A stretch of DNA of 10,450 nt from VFZS01 sp964353255 (GTDB taxonomy: Bacteria > Acidobacteriota > Terriglobia > Bryobacterales > Bryobacteraceae): positions 1 through 10,450 of the forward strand of contig CAYGVJ010000172.1 of NCBI GenBank assembly GCA_964353255.1, read 5' to 3'. Below, piece after piece: positions 1-6,361 of the stretch; position 1 is the stretch's first letter; each line of letters begins with the position of its first letter. The notes below the pieces were generated by a model. The model was given only the letters and a program-made list of their open reading frames with translations. It had not been told where the DNA came from and did no database searches. Both the position numbers and the translations under genes were made by a program.

Positions 1-1544
1 GGTACGAAGCCTCGCGCGCCCTGCTGGGCGAGATCGACGGCTTGCCGCGCGCCTCGTCCTACTACGGCTCCTGCTACGGGGCGAACGGCGGCTACCAGTA
101 CTACAAGTATGATCCGCAGGACTGGGGCCGCAAGTTTCTGCCCGTCAACGGCGGCTGCATCTACATCGACCTGGATCACCTGGAACTGTGCCTGCCCGAG
201 GTCCTCAGCGCCTGGGACCACGTGGCCGCCTGGCACGCGCTGCTCAGAATTGCGCGGGGGGCCCAGGAGTCGGCCAACCAGAAGCTGCCCGAGGGGCAGC
301 ATGTCCAGATCCTGGTCAACAACAGCGACGGGCAGGGCAACTCCTATGGCAGTCACCTGGACTTCCTGGTTACTCGCCGGGCCTGGGACAATATCTTCCT
401 CAGAAAGCTCCACTACCTGGCGTTTCTGGCGGCTTTTCAGGCCTCCAGCATCATCTACACCGGGCAAGGGAAGGTGGGGGCGGAGAACCGCGCGCCCGCG
501 GTCGGGTACCAGATTTCCCAGCGCGCCGACTTTTTCGAGACCCTGCTGGGCGCGCAGACCACGTACAATCGCCCCATCGTCAACAGCCGCGATGAGGCGC
601 TCTGCGGCCGGCTGCGCCGCGTGGAAACCGGCGCCGACCCGGGCCGTCTCCACGTGATCTTCTTCGACAGCACGCTGTGTCACGTCTCCAGCCTGCTGAA
701 GGTGGGCGTGATGCAGATCGTGCTGGCGATGATCGAGGCCGAGCAGGTGAACGCCGGCCTGATGCTGGACGACCCGGTCGAGGCGGTGGTCGAGTTCAGT
801 CACGATCCCATGCTGGAAGCCCGGGCGAGGCTGGCCTCCGGGCAGCGGCTTACCGCGCTGGAGCTCCAGTTCCTGTTCCTGGAGGAGGCCCGCAGCTTCG
901 TCGCCGCCGGCGGTTGCGACGGCGTCGTCCCCGGCGCCCAGGAGATTCTGGCCTGGTGGGAGGACACGCTCGAGAAGCTCCAGGCCCGCGATTTCGGGGC
1001 GCTGGCGCGCCGGCTGGACTGGGTCCTGAAGCTGTACGTTCTCGAGCGGGCCATGGAACAGAGACCCGAACTGGACTGGGAGGCGCCGCAGATCAAGCAC
1101 CTGGACCTGGTGTACTCCAGCCTGGACGCCGCCGAGGGCCTCTACTGGGCATACGAGCGCAGCGGCTCCGTCGAGCGCGTGGTGAGCGAAGAGCAGATCG
1201 AGCGCTTCACCCAGGAGCCCCCGGAGGACACGCGGGCCTGGACGCGGGCCATGCTGCTGCGCCGCGCCTCTGGCGAGGTGGCGGAGGTGGACTGGGACTC
1301 GATTCGCTTCAAAATCAGGGGCCGCAACTATTGGCCCACCTACCGGACGCTGGAGCTGGCCGACCCGCTGGGTTTCACCCGTGCCGAGGCGGAGCCGGCG
1401 TTCCTGGAGACCGAAACTCTCAGCCAGGCGCTCGACGCGCTGGATCCCGAGTGGGGTAAGTCTCCTGACTTGCCGTCGCGGGAGGAGGCCGGCAAGACGG
1501 GAGTCTTAACCTACATGCCAGGCGATGGTTTCAGACCTTCCTAG
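1..1544 (+). CDS. dop: Dop-like Pup deamidase/depupylase, 5'-truncated by window edge
   Basis: The Dop/PafA family has a carboxylate-amine-ligase fold. Dop deamidates the C-terminal Gln of Pup and removes Pup from substrates in the cytoplasm. The frame is open from base 3 with no start in view, so about 513 residues are visible and the N-terminal GxExEY strand lies upstream. Family landmarks in order are YIDLDHLE with the putative catalytic Asp at 168-170, NNSDGQGNSYGSH (from about 318), a TGQGKVG...ISQRADFFE segment, RLHVI (about 645-659), and LKVG. The C-terminal part (ELDWEAP, HLDLVYSS, GLYWAYERSG, EPPEDTRAW) matches Dop better than PafA. Several normally invariant residues differ: HENY reads HLDF (Leu codon 357-359), the Glu after GDxNxxE reads His (681-683), and HPEY reads HLEL. 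The stop is TAG, 17 nt before pup. Family assignment is strong; assignment as active Dop rests on similarity and neighbours. Confidence 0.88.
   Translation, partial: YEASRALLGEIDGLPRASSYYGSCYGANGGYQYYKYDPQDWGRKFLPVNGGCIYIDLDHLELCLPEVLSAWDHVAAWHALLRIARGAQESANQKLPEGQHVQILVNNSDGQGNSYGSHLDFLVTRRAWDNIFLRKLHYLAFLAAFQASSIIYTGQGKVGAENRAPAVGYQISQRADFFETLLGAQTTYNRPIVNSRDEALCGRLRRVETGADPGRLHVIFFDSTLCHVSSLLKVGVMQIVLAMIEAEQVNAGLMLDDPVEAVVEFSHDPMLEARARLASGQRLTALELQFLFLEEARSFVAAGGCDGVVPGAQEILAWWEDTLEKLQARDFGALARRLDWVLKLYVLERAMEQRPELDWEAPQIKHLDLVYSSLDAAEGLYWAYERSGSVERVVSEEQIERFTQEPPEDTRAWTRAMLLRRASGEVAEVDWDSIRFKIRGRNYWPTYRTLELADPLGFTRAEAEPAFLETETLSQALDALDPEWGKSPDLPSREEAGKTGVLTYMPGDGFRPS
1457..1508 (+). other. 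Long imperfect hairpin in the 3' end of dop, upstream of pup
   Basis: Arms 1457-1475 and 1490-1508 pair over 19 positions: 16 Watson-Crick, one G-U wobble and two mismatches (1461/1504 and 1468/1497). The 14-nt loop is 1476-1489 and contains the Shine-Dalgarno-like GGGAGGAGG at 1480-1488. The hairpin lies inside the last ~30 codons of dop and 53 nt before the pup ATG. No T-run follows the right arm, so a classical intrinsic terminator is unlikely. It could act as an mRNA processing or stability element that sets the dop:pup ratio, or be a small palindromic repeat that inserted here and extended Dop's C-terminus. Confidence 0.6.
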
Positions 1545-1550
1545 TGAATT

Positions 1551-1555
1551 GGGAG
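1551..1555 (+). promoter_or_regulatory. Ribosome binding site of pup
   Basis: GGGAG lies 6 nt before the ATG at 1562. It decides the start: an in-frame GTG at 1544 overlaps the dop stop and would add six residues (MNWEKR), but the Shine-Dalgarno is placed for the ATG. Confidence 0.65.
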
Positions 1556-1561
1556 AAACGC

Positions 1562-1759
1562 ATGCGATTCCGTGAGCTTTTTGGCGGTGACTTGACCGGA
1601 GGCGGCCCGCTGCAGGGTGACTCCGGCGGCGGCGAACTGAGCCGGTTGCGCCGGCAGGGAGAGGACTTTCTGGCGGCGGGCGACGAGGCCATCGACCGGG
1701 CGCTGTCCGGGAACTCCGAGGCGTTCATCACGGCGAACCGGCAGCACGGAGGCCAGTAG
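1562..1759 (+). CDS. pup: Prokaryotic ubiquitin-like protein Pup (65 aa, ends GGQ)
   Basis: This is the small protein modifier that PafA attaches to substrate lysines through its C-terminal side chain. The protein ends QHGGQ (residues 61-65), like the QKGGQ ending of actinobacterial Pup. The segment from about residue 33 (GEDFLAAGDEAIDRAL...SEAFITANR) aligns in spacing and hydrophobic pattern with the Pup helix that reads DEIDDVLEENAEDFVRAYVQKGGQ-like in Mycobacterium. Length is 65 residues, against about 64 there. The N-terminal half is Gly-rich (GGD, GGGP, SGGG) and likely disordered. Encoded Gln means Dop-type deamidation is needed before ligation, and dop is directly upstream. With the ATG start the protein contains no lysine at all, so it cannot be pupylated itself. 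The gene lies 17 nt after dop and 2 nt before pafA. It could equally be classed with the Pup-like UBact modifiers of Gram-negative bacteria; the GGQ ending and helix favour the Pup name. Confidence 0.9.
   Translation: MRFRELFGGDLTGGGPLQGDSGGGELSRLRRQGEDFLAAGDEAIDRALSGNSEAFITANRQHGGQ
1748..1752 (+). promoter_or_regulatory. pafA ribosome binding site embedded in the Pup Gly-Gly codons
   Basis: GGAGG at 1748-1752 lies within the GGA GGC codons (1748-1753) for the C-terminal Gly-Gly of Pup. It is 9 nt upstream of the pafA GTG at 1762. The same bases therefore encode the conjugation tail and serve as Shine-Dalgarno for the ligase, implying coupled translation. Confidence 0.65.
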
Positions 1760-1761
1760 CA

Positions 1762-3423
1762 GTGGCGGAACGGCTGTTCGGGATCGAGACCGAGTACGCC
1801 GTCTCGGGCCTGGCGGGCAGCGCGGAACTGGAGCGGCAGGAACTGGTAGGCCGGCTCTTCGAGCTGGCCAAGACCGACTTGCCGCACCTGCCCGACCGCA
1901 TGGGCAGCGGCATTTTTCTGGCGAACGGCGCGCGCTTCTACACCGACCTGGGGCTGCACCCGGAGGTGGCGACGCCGGAGTGCGCCAATCCCTGGGACGT
2001 GGTTCGCTACATCCAGGCCGGGGAACGAATGCTGGCGGGCTTGCTGAGGCGGCTCGAATCAGCCTACCCGGAGGGCGCCGAAGTAATGTGTTTTCGCGCC
2101 AACGTGGACTACAGCGGCACCAGGACCACCTGGGGCTGTCACGAGTCCTATCTGCACCGCGCGGAGCCGGCGTTGCTGCCCAAACAGATCATCCCGCACC
2201 TGGTGACGCGTCTGATCTACACCGGCGCCGGGGGCTTCAACCCGCTGACCGAAGGGCCGGAGCTCACGCTGTCGCCCCGCGCCCTCCACATCTCCAGGGT
2301 GATTTCCGGCGACTCGACCGACGACCGGGGCATCTTTCACACCAAGAACGAGTCGCTGAGCGGGGAAGGGTATCACCGCCTCCACGTGCTGTGCGGAGAA
2401 AGCCTGTGCTCGGAGACCGCGGCCTGGCTAAAGGTGGCGACAACCGCCCTGGTTGTGGCCATGATCGACGCCGGTCTCAAGCCCGGCGACGAGGTGGTGC
2501 TGGCCTCGCCGCTGGAGGCTCTGCGCGCCGTGGCAGCGGACCCGCAGTGCCGGGCGAAGCTCAAGCTGGCCGGCGGGGGCGAAGCCACGGCCCTGGACAT
2601 ACAGCTTCACTACTTGAGCCAGGCCGAGGCCCAGCTTGGCCAGGACTTCATGCCGCCCTGGGCCCCGGAGGCCTGCCGGCGCTGGTGGGCGGTGCTCGAG
2701 CAGCTTGAAGGCGCGCCGGATTCCGTGGCCACCAGCCTGGACTGGGCCATCAAGCGCGCCTTATTCGCCCGGCATGCGCGGCGCCGGGGAATGTCCCTGG
2801 AGATCCTGCCGGTCTGGAGCGAAGTGGTCCGCCAACTGAACGCCGCGCTCGAAGAGACCGAGTCCCGCGGGCGGTGGGTCGGCGTGGACTTCATCCTCAG
2901 TCCGGCCAGCCCGATTCTCGGGGAGGTGGCCCGCCTCACGCCCCACTTGAGGGAGCACGGGATCGAGTGGCAGGGCCTCAAGAGGTTCTTCGAGCTGGGG
3001 CGCGAGTTCTTCGAGATCGACATGCGCTTCGGGCAGCTTGGCGACAAAGGTATCTTTGGCGCCCTCGACCGGGCCGGTTCGCTGACGCACCGGGTGCCCG
3101 GCGTGGACAACATCGAGCACGCCATGGCCAACCCGCCGGCAGTCGGACGGGGCCGCCTGCGCGGAGAGGCGGTCCGTCGGCTGGCCGGCAACAACGGGCG
3201 ATACCGCTGCGACTGGCGCGGCGTCTGGGACGATGGCCTGCGGCGCGTGCTGGACCTTTCCGACCCGTTCGCCGTCGAGGAGCAGTGGCAGGACCTGCCT
3301 CCGCCCCAGGAGGACGACGGGGATGAGTTGGTGGCGGATCTGCTGGGCCTCCATCTACCGCTGTCTCGCAGGCCGCGCCGCCGTGCGCCAGACGCGCCGC
3401 CGGTTCCGGATCGTTCCGCCTGA
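1762..3423 (+). CDS. pafA: Pup ligase PafA
   Basis: PafA ligates deamidated Pup (C-terminal Glu) to substrate lysines using ATP. Family landmarks are GIETEY at residues 7-12 (first-strand ATP/Mg glutamates), NGARFYTDLGLHPE with putative catalytic Asp62, GCHESYL, YTGAG, a SPRALHIS strand, RLHVLCGESLCSET with its Glu retained, LDWAIKRALF, and the C-terminal CDW...VLDLSDPF typical of PafA. At 553 aa it is about 100 residues longer than mycobacterial PafA. The excess lies in a segment of roughly 65 residues between MSLE (344-347) and DMRFGQLGDKGIF (from 420), and in a tail after about 513 that is acidic, then Arg-rich. The GTG start is supported by GGAGG inside pup, and the alignment begins right at MAERLFGIETEY. 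All catalytic landmarks I can place are intact, unlike in the Dop-like neighbour. An alternative label is simply PafA/Dop-family ligase. Confidence 0.9.
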   Translation: MAERLFGIETEYAVSGLAGSAELERQELVGRLFELAKTDLPHLPDRMGSGIFLANGARFYTDLGLHPEVATPECANPWDVVRYIQAGERMLAGLLRRLESAYPEGAEVMCFRANVDYSGTRTTWGCHESYLHRAEPALLPKQIIPHLVTRLIYTGAGGFNPLTEGPELTLSPRALHISRVISGDSTDDRGIFHTKNESLSGEGYHRLHVLCGESLCSETAAWLKVATTALVVAMIDAGLKPGDEVVLASPLEALRAVAADPQCRAKLKLAGGGEATALDIQLHYLSQAEAQLGQDFMPPWAPEACRRWWAVLEQLEGAPDSVATSLDWAIKRALFARHARRRGMSLEILPVWSEVVRQLNAALEETESRGRWVGVDFILSPASPILGEVARLTPHLREHGIEWQGLKRFFELGREFFEIDMRFGQLGDKGIFGALDRAGSLTHRVPGVDNIEHAMANPPAVGRGRLRGEAVRRLAGNNGRYRCDWRGVWDDGLRRVLDLSDPFAVEEQWQDLPPPQEDDGDELVADLLGLHLPLSRRPRRRAPDAPPVPDRSA

Positions 3424-3428
3424 GGGGG
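3422..3428 (+). promoter_or_regulatory. Ribosome binding site of the Clp-like gene
   Basis: GAGGGGG overlaps the pafA TGA stop and lies 6 nt before the GTG at 3435. It supports that start and tight coupling to pafA. Confidence 0.55.
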
Positions 3429-3434
3429 TTTGCC

Positions 3435-4577
3435 GTGCTCAAGCTCGATGCTGAACTGGCCAACCGGCTGAGGGAGCTGCGGGTGCGCGTGGACGTGCCC
3501 GACGCCAACACCGTTTTCTTCCGCAACGTGCCCACCGACCCGCGCTTCTTCAACAAGCCGCGCACCAACCTGCTGCTCAAGCGTCCGCAGGAGGGCCTGC
3601 CGTTTGTGGTCTGCGTGGACGAGGATCTGGAGTACACCGGCGACGACGAGGCCGTGGTGCGCACCTTCCAGAGCGCGCACCGCCGCCAGGGGTGGCGGGT
3701 CCTTTTTGCGGGGAACGAAACGCGGGCGGATGTCCAACAGGTGGTCGGCGACGCGCTGGGCCTGCTGGGCGTCACGGCTGGCGAGCCGGCGCTGCCGCGG
3801 CCGCGTCCGGCTCGCGGCGGCGGCCTGGTGGCGGCCTTTGGCGCCGATCTGACGCGGCAGGTGCGCGAGGGGACGGCCCAGCTCACCCTGGGGCGCAGCG
3901 AGGAGATCGAGCGGGTGGTGGCGTGCCTGCTCCAGTGGCAGGCGCGCATGCCGTTGGTGAGCGGCCCTTCGGGGGTCGGCAAGACCAACCTGCTTCACGG
4001 GGTCGCGCGAAAGCTCAATGAATATCGGCCGGTGCTGCGCGTGGTGGCGGTTGACTTAGGGGCGGTGATGGCCGGCGTTCTGTTTGAAGCCGAGCGGGAG
4101 AATCTCCTGGCGGGGTTGCTGAAGGAGGCCGGGGGCGCGCCCGACACGGTAATGGCGCTCGAGCACGTGGAGCTGGCGGCCACCAGCCTGCCTTGCGGGC
4201 CCTTGCTGCTCGGTAGGGCCTTGGATGAGGGAGTGAGGCTGGCCGGGACGATGCTGCCGGAGTTCGTCGGGAAACTGGAAGTGTCGCCGCTGGCCCGCCG
4301 CCTGCACGTGGTGGATCTGCCGGAGCCCGGCCCGGCGGAGGCCGGGGAGGTGACCCAGGCGCTGCGCGAGAGGATCTCGGCGCACCACGGCGTGGCGATT
4401 GACGACGAGATGGTGAAGGCCGCGGTGGAAAGGTCGCTCAGCCTGGCGGGTCACCTGCCGGCCAAGGCCGTCACGCTGCTCGATGCCGCCGCCGCCGGCG
4501 CCGCGCTGGCGGGTTCAAGCCAGGTTGAACTGTACCACGTCTACGCGGCCGCGGGCCACTTCCGGCAGGTGGAGTAA
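3435..4577 (+). CDS. Single Clp/Hsp100 D1-type AAA+ protein with novel N-terminal domain
   Basis: The 380-residue protein has three parts. Residues 1 to about 112 form a domain I do not recognise. A Pro/Arg/Gly linker spans about 118-130. From about 135 there is a AAA+ module like the first ring (D1) of ClpB/ClpA/ClpC: FGADLTRQVREG then LGRSEEIERVV, Walker A GPSGVGKT (177-184), a DLGAVMAGVLFEAE stretch matching the D1 pore-loop region with an aromatic Phe217, a sensor-1-like Thr272, Arg-finger candidates Arg288/Arg289, and the small-domain signature LPAKAVTLLD (341-350). Walker B is degenerate: where D1 has Asp-Glu it has Glu243-His244, so the catalytic Glu is missing. There is no second ATPase ring, Clp N-domain or M-domain. 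As the last gene of the dop-pup-pafA operon, 11 nt after pafA, it may recruit or remodel pupylated proteins. That role is inferred from position only. It is not a recognisable Mpa/ARC, which carry coiled coils and OB domains. Confidence 0.8.
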   Translation: MLKLDAELANRLRELRVRVDVPDANTVFFRNVPTDPRFFNKPRTNLLLKRPQEGLPFVVCVDEDLEYTGDDEAVVRTFQSAHRRQGWRVLFAGNETRADVQQVVGDALGLLGVTAGEPALPRPRPARGGGLVAAFGADLTRQVREGTAQLTLGRSEEIERVVACLLQWQARMPLVSGPSGVGKTNLLHGVARKLNEYRPVLRVVAVDLGAVMAGVLFEAERENLLAGLLKEAGGAPDTVMALEHVELAATSLPCGPLLLGRALDEGVRLAGTMLPEFVGKLEVSPLARRLHVVDLPEPGPAEAGEVTQALRERISAHHGVAIDDEMVKAAVERSLSLAGHLPAKAVTLLDAAAAGAALAGSSQVELYHVYAAAGHFRQVE

Positions 4578-4725
4578 GAGCCGGCCTTCACTTGCGCCCG
4601 GCCCTTGCCCGTACCGGTGGTCCAGCGCGTGGGAGGATGGCGAACTGAAGTTCGCCACGGCACGCTGAAGCGTGCGCCACGATGGCATTTTGGCAGGCCA
4701 CGATATGGAGAAACTCCAGCAGCTT
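4578..4725. other. Convergent intergenic region
   Basis: This 148-bp gap separates the plus-strand pupylation operon from the minus-strand permease operon, so both transcription units end here. Apart from the twin palindrome at 4638-4675 I see no gene. An open stretch through here on the plus strand (4605-4814) overlaps the permease end and has no homology I recognise. Confidence 0.6.
4638..4675. repeat. Twin palindromic element with shared CTGAAG centres
   Basis: Two inverted repeats lie two bases apart. The first is perfect, with 9-nt arms TGGCGAACT (4638-4646) and AGTTCGCCA (4649-4657) around GA. The second has 7-nt arms GCACGCT (4660-4666) and AGCGTGC (4669-4675), also around GA. Both are built on the same CTGAAG centre and are followed by GCCAC-type sequence. 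The tandem design and the position between convergent genes resemble REP/MITE-like dispersed repeats. It may also act as a bidirectional terminator or mRNA 3'-end stabiliser, though no T-run is present. Confidence 0.6.
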
Positions 4726-6354
4726 TCAGCGGACGAAGGCCGGCAGCGCGTAGGCGTAGAGTGTGGTCAGCAGGCCGATGGCCGAGGCCAGCAGGAAGCT
4801 GTGCGGAAGGGTGAAGCGGAACAGGCGTGACTCTTCGGAGGGCTTCATCTGGGTGGCCGCGGCGGCGACCGCGATGCTCTGAACGCTGATCATCTTTCCC
4901 ATCACGCCGCCACTGGAGTTTGCGGAAGCCATGAGTATCGGGCTCAGGCCCAGGCGTTTGGCGGTGACTACCTGCAAGTTGCCGAACAGGGCGTTCGAGG
5001 AAGCGTCGGAGCCGGTCAGGAACACACCCATCCACCCCAACAAGGCGCTGAAGTACGGAAACAGTATGCCGGTAGCCGCGAAAGCCAACCCGAGCGTCGC
5101 GGTGGCCCCGCAGTAATTCATCAGAAAGGCCAATCCCAGAACCGAGGCAATGGTAACCAACGGCAGAAACATCTGCCGCAGCGTGCTGGCAAACACCTTG
5201 GCGAACGCATGCCAGCGGATGCCGGCAAAGGCCGCCGCCAGAATACTGGCCACCAGGCAGGCCGTGCCGGGGCAGGAGAGCCAGTCCAGCCGATAGACCG
5301 CCGCATACGGCGCCGGCGCAGAAACCACCGGCGGCATTCGCAGGACCTGGTTGTGGAGCGCCGGCCAGGCGATCGGGATGCTGGTGTTTCCGAGCATCGC
5401 ACTGACGGGCTGCCAGCCCCACAGCAGCACGCAGCCGGCCAGCAGCATGTACGGCATCCACGCCCGCCAGACCTCCGAGGAAGGAAGCCGACCGGAGAAC
5501 TCCGGCGGGAGCTCATTGGGGGCTTGGAAGAGACGGTCTTTGGGCCGCCAGACTCGGAGCAGGAAAACCAGGCAGGTGATAGCGGCGAGGGAAGCGAATA
5601 TGTCGGTCAACTGCGGCCCAACCAGATTCGACACGGTGAACTGCACGGCGGCGAACGATACGCCGCACACCAGGGCCGCCGGAAACACGCCCTTGAGTCC
5701 TTTCCGTCCGGAGACAACCAATGTCAGGTACGCGGGTACACAGAGCGACAGCGGGGCGCAAATCCGACCGACGCCTGCGCTCAGGCGGGCGATCGGCAGG
5801 CCCGTGGTGACCGCCAGCGTGATGATGGGAGTGCCGATCGCCCCGAAAGCCACCGGCGCCGTGTTCGCCAGCAGGCAAATCCCGGCGGCTTGAAACCGGT
5901 CGAAACCCATGCCGGCCAGCATGGCCGCGCCGACGGCGACGGGAACGCCGGAGCCGGCTGCTCCTTCGATGAACGCGCCGAAGGCAAAGGCAATCAGCAA
6001 GGCCTGGAGCCGGCGATCCGCGGTGAGGCGCGCCAGCGAACTCTTGATGACCGCGAACTGCCCGGTTTCCAGTGTGAGCCGGTAAAGAAGAATCGCGTTA
6101 AACGTGATCCAGCCGATCGGCAGCAGGCCGAACGCCGCTCCGTACAACCCCGCCGAGATCGTCCTGGCGAGAGGCATGCCATAGGGCAGCCGGGCCACCA
6201 GGACGGCCGTCGCCAGAGCGGCCAGCGCCGAGATCCAGGCCGGCTTGCGCTTGACCGCCAAGAAGAAGAACAGCACGAGCATGGGCAGAGAGGCCGCGGC
6301 GGTGGACCAGGCGAGGCTGTGCGCCACGGGAGTGTAGTTCTGTGGCCAGATCAT
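4726..6354 (-). CDS. lctP: LctP-family L-lactate/glycolate permease
   Basis: This is a cytoplasmic-membrane proton symporter of the lactate permease (LctP/LldP) family, 542 residues with about a dozen hydrophobic segments, as expected for the family. Diagnostic motifs are FIEGAAGSGVPVA (128-140), LANTAPVAFGAIGTPI (162-177), and near the C-terminus FLTGSDASSNALFGNLQ followed by ANSSGGVMGKMIS...SIAVA. The start ATG is 7 nt after the stop of the epimerase gene. Its Shine-Dalgarno is weak, consistent with coupling to the upstream gene. It is the last gene of the minus-strand operon and probably supplies a 2-hydroxycarboxylate. In this context it might instead carry the sugar acid handled by the epimerase, but that is inference. 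The family assignment is secure and the substrate is not. Confidence 0.92.
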   Translation of the reverse strand: MIWPQNYTPVAHSLAWSTAAASLPMLVLFFFLAVKRKPAWISALAALATAVLVARLPYGMPLARTISAGLYGAAFGLLPIGWITFNAILLYRLTLETGQFAVIKSSLARLTADRRLQALLIAFAFGAFIEGAAGSGVPVAVGAAMLAGMGFDRFQAAGICLLANTAPVAFGAIGTPIITLAVTTGLPIARLSAGVGRICAPLSLCVPAYLTLVVSGRKGLKGVFPAALVCGVSFAAVQFTVSNLVGPQLTDIFASLAAITCLVFLLRVWRPKDRLFQAPNELPPEFSGRLPSSEVWRAWMPYMLLAGCVLLWGWQPVSAMLGNTSIPIAWPALHNQVLRMPPVVSAPAPYAAVYRLDWLSCPGTACLVASILAAAFAGIRWHAFAKVFASTLRQMFLPLVTIASVLGLAFLMNYCGATATLGLAFAATGILFPYFSALLGWMGVFLTGSDASSNALFGNLQVVTAKRLGLSPILMASANSSGGVMGKMISVQSIAVAAAATQMKPSEESRLFRFTLPHSFLLASAIGLLTTLYAYALPAFVR

Positions 6355-6361
6355 GAAACGT

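Noticed and set aside
1544..1561. GTG at 1544 as the pup start (71 aa)
   Set aside because: It overlaps the dop stop and has no properly spaced Shine-Dalgarno, while GGGAG sits 6 nt before the ATG at 1562, which gives a Pup of typical length.
2610..3998. Long minus-strand open frame (462 codons) antisense to pafA and the Clp-like gene
   Set aside because: The translation is Arg/Ser/Ala-rich with no recognisable family, and it lies opposite two clearly homologous genes. It is a high-GC artefact.
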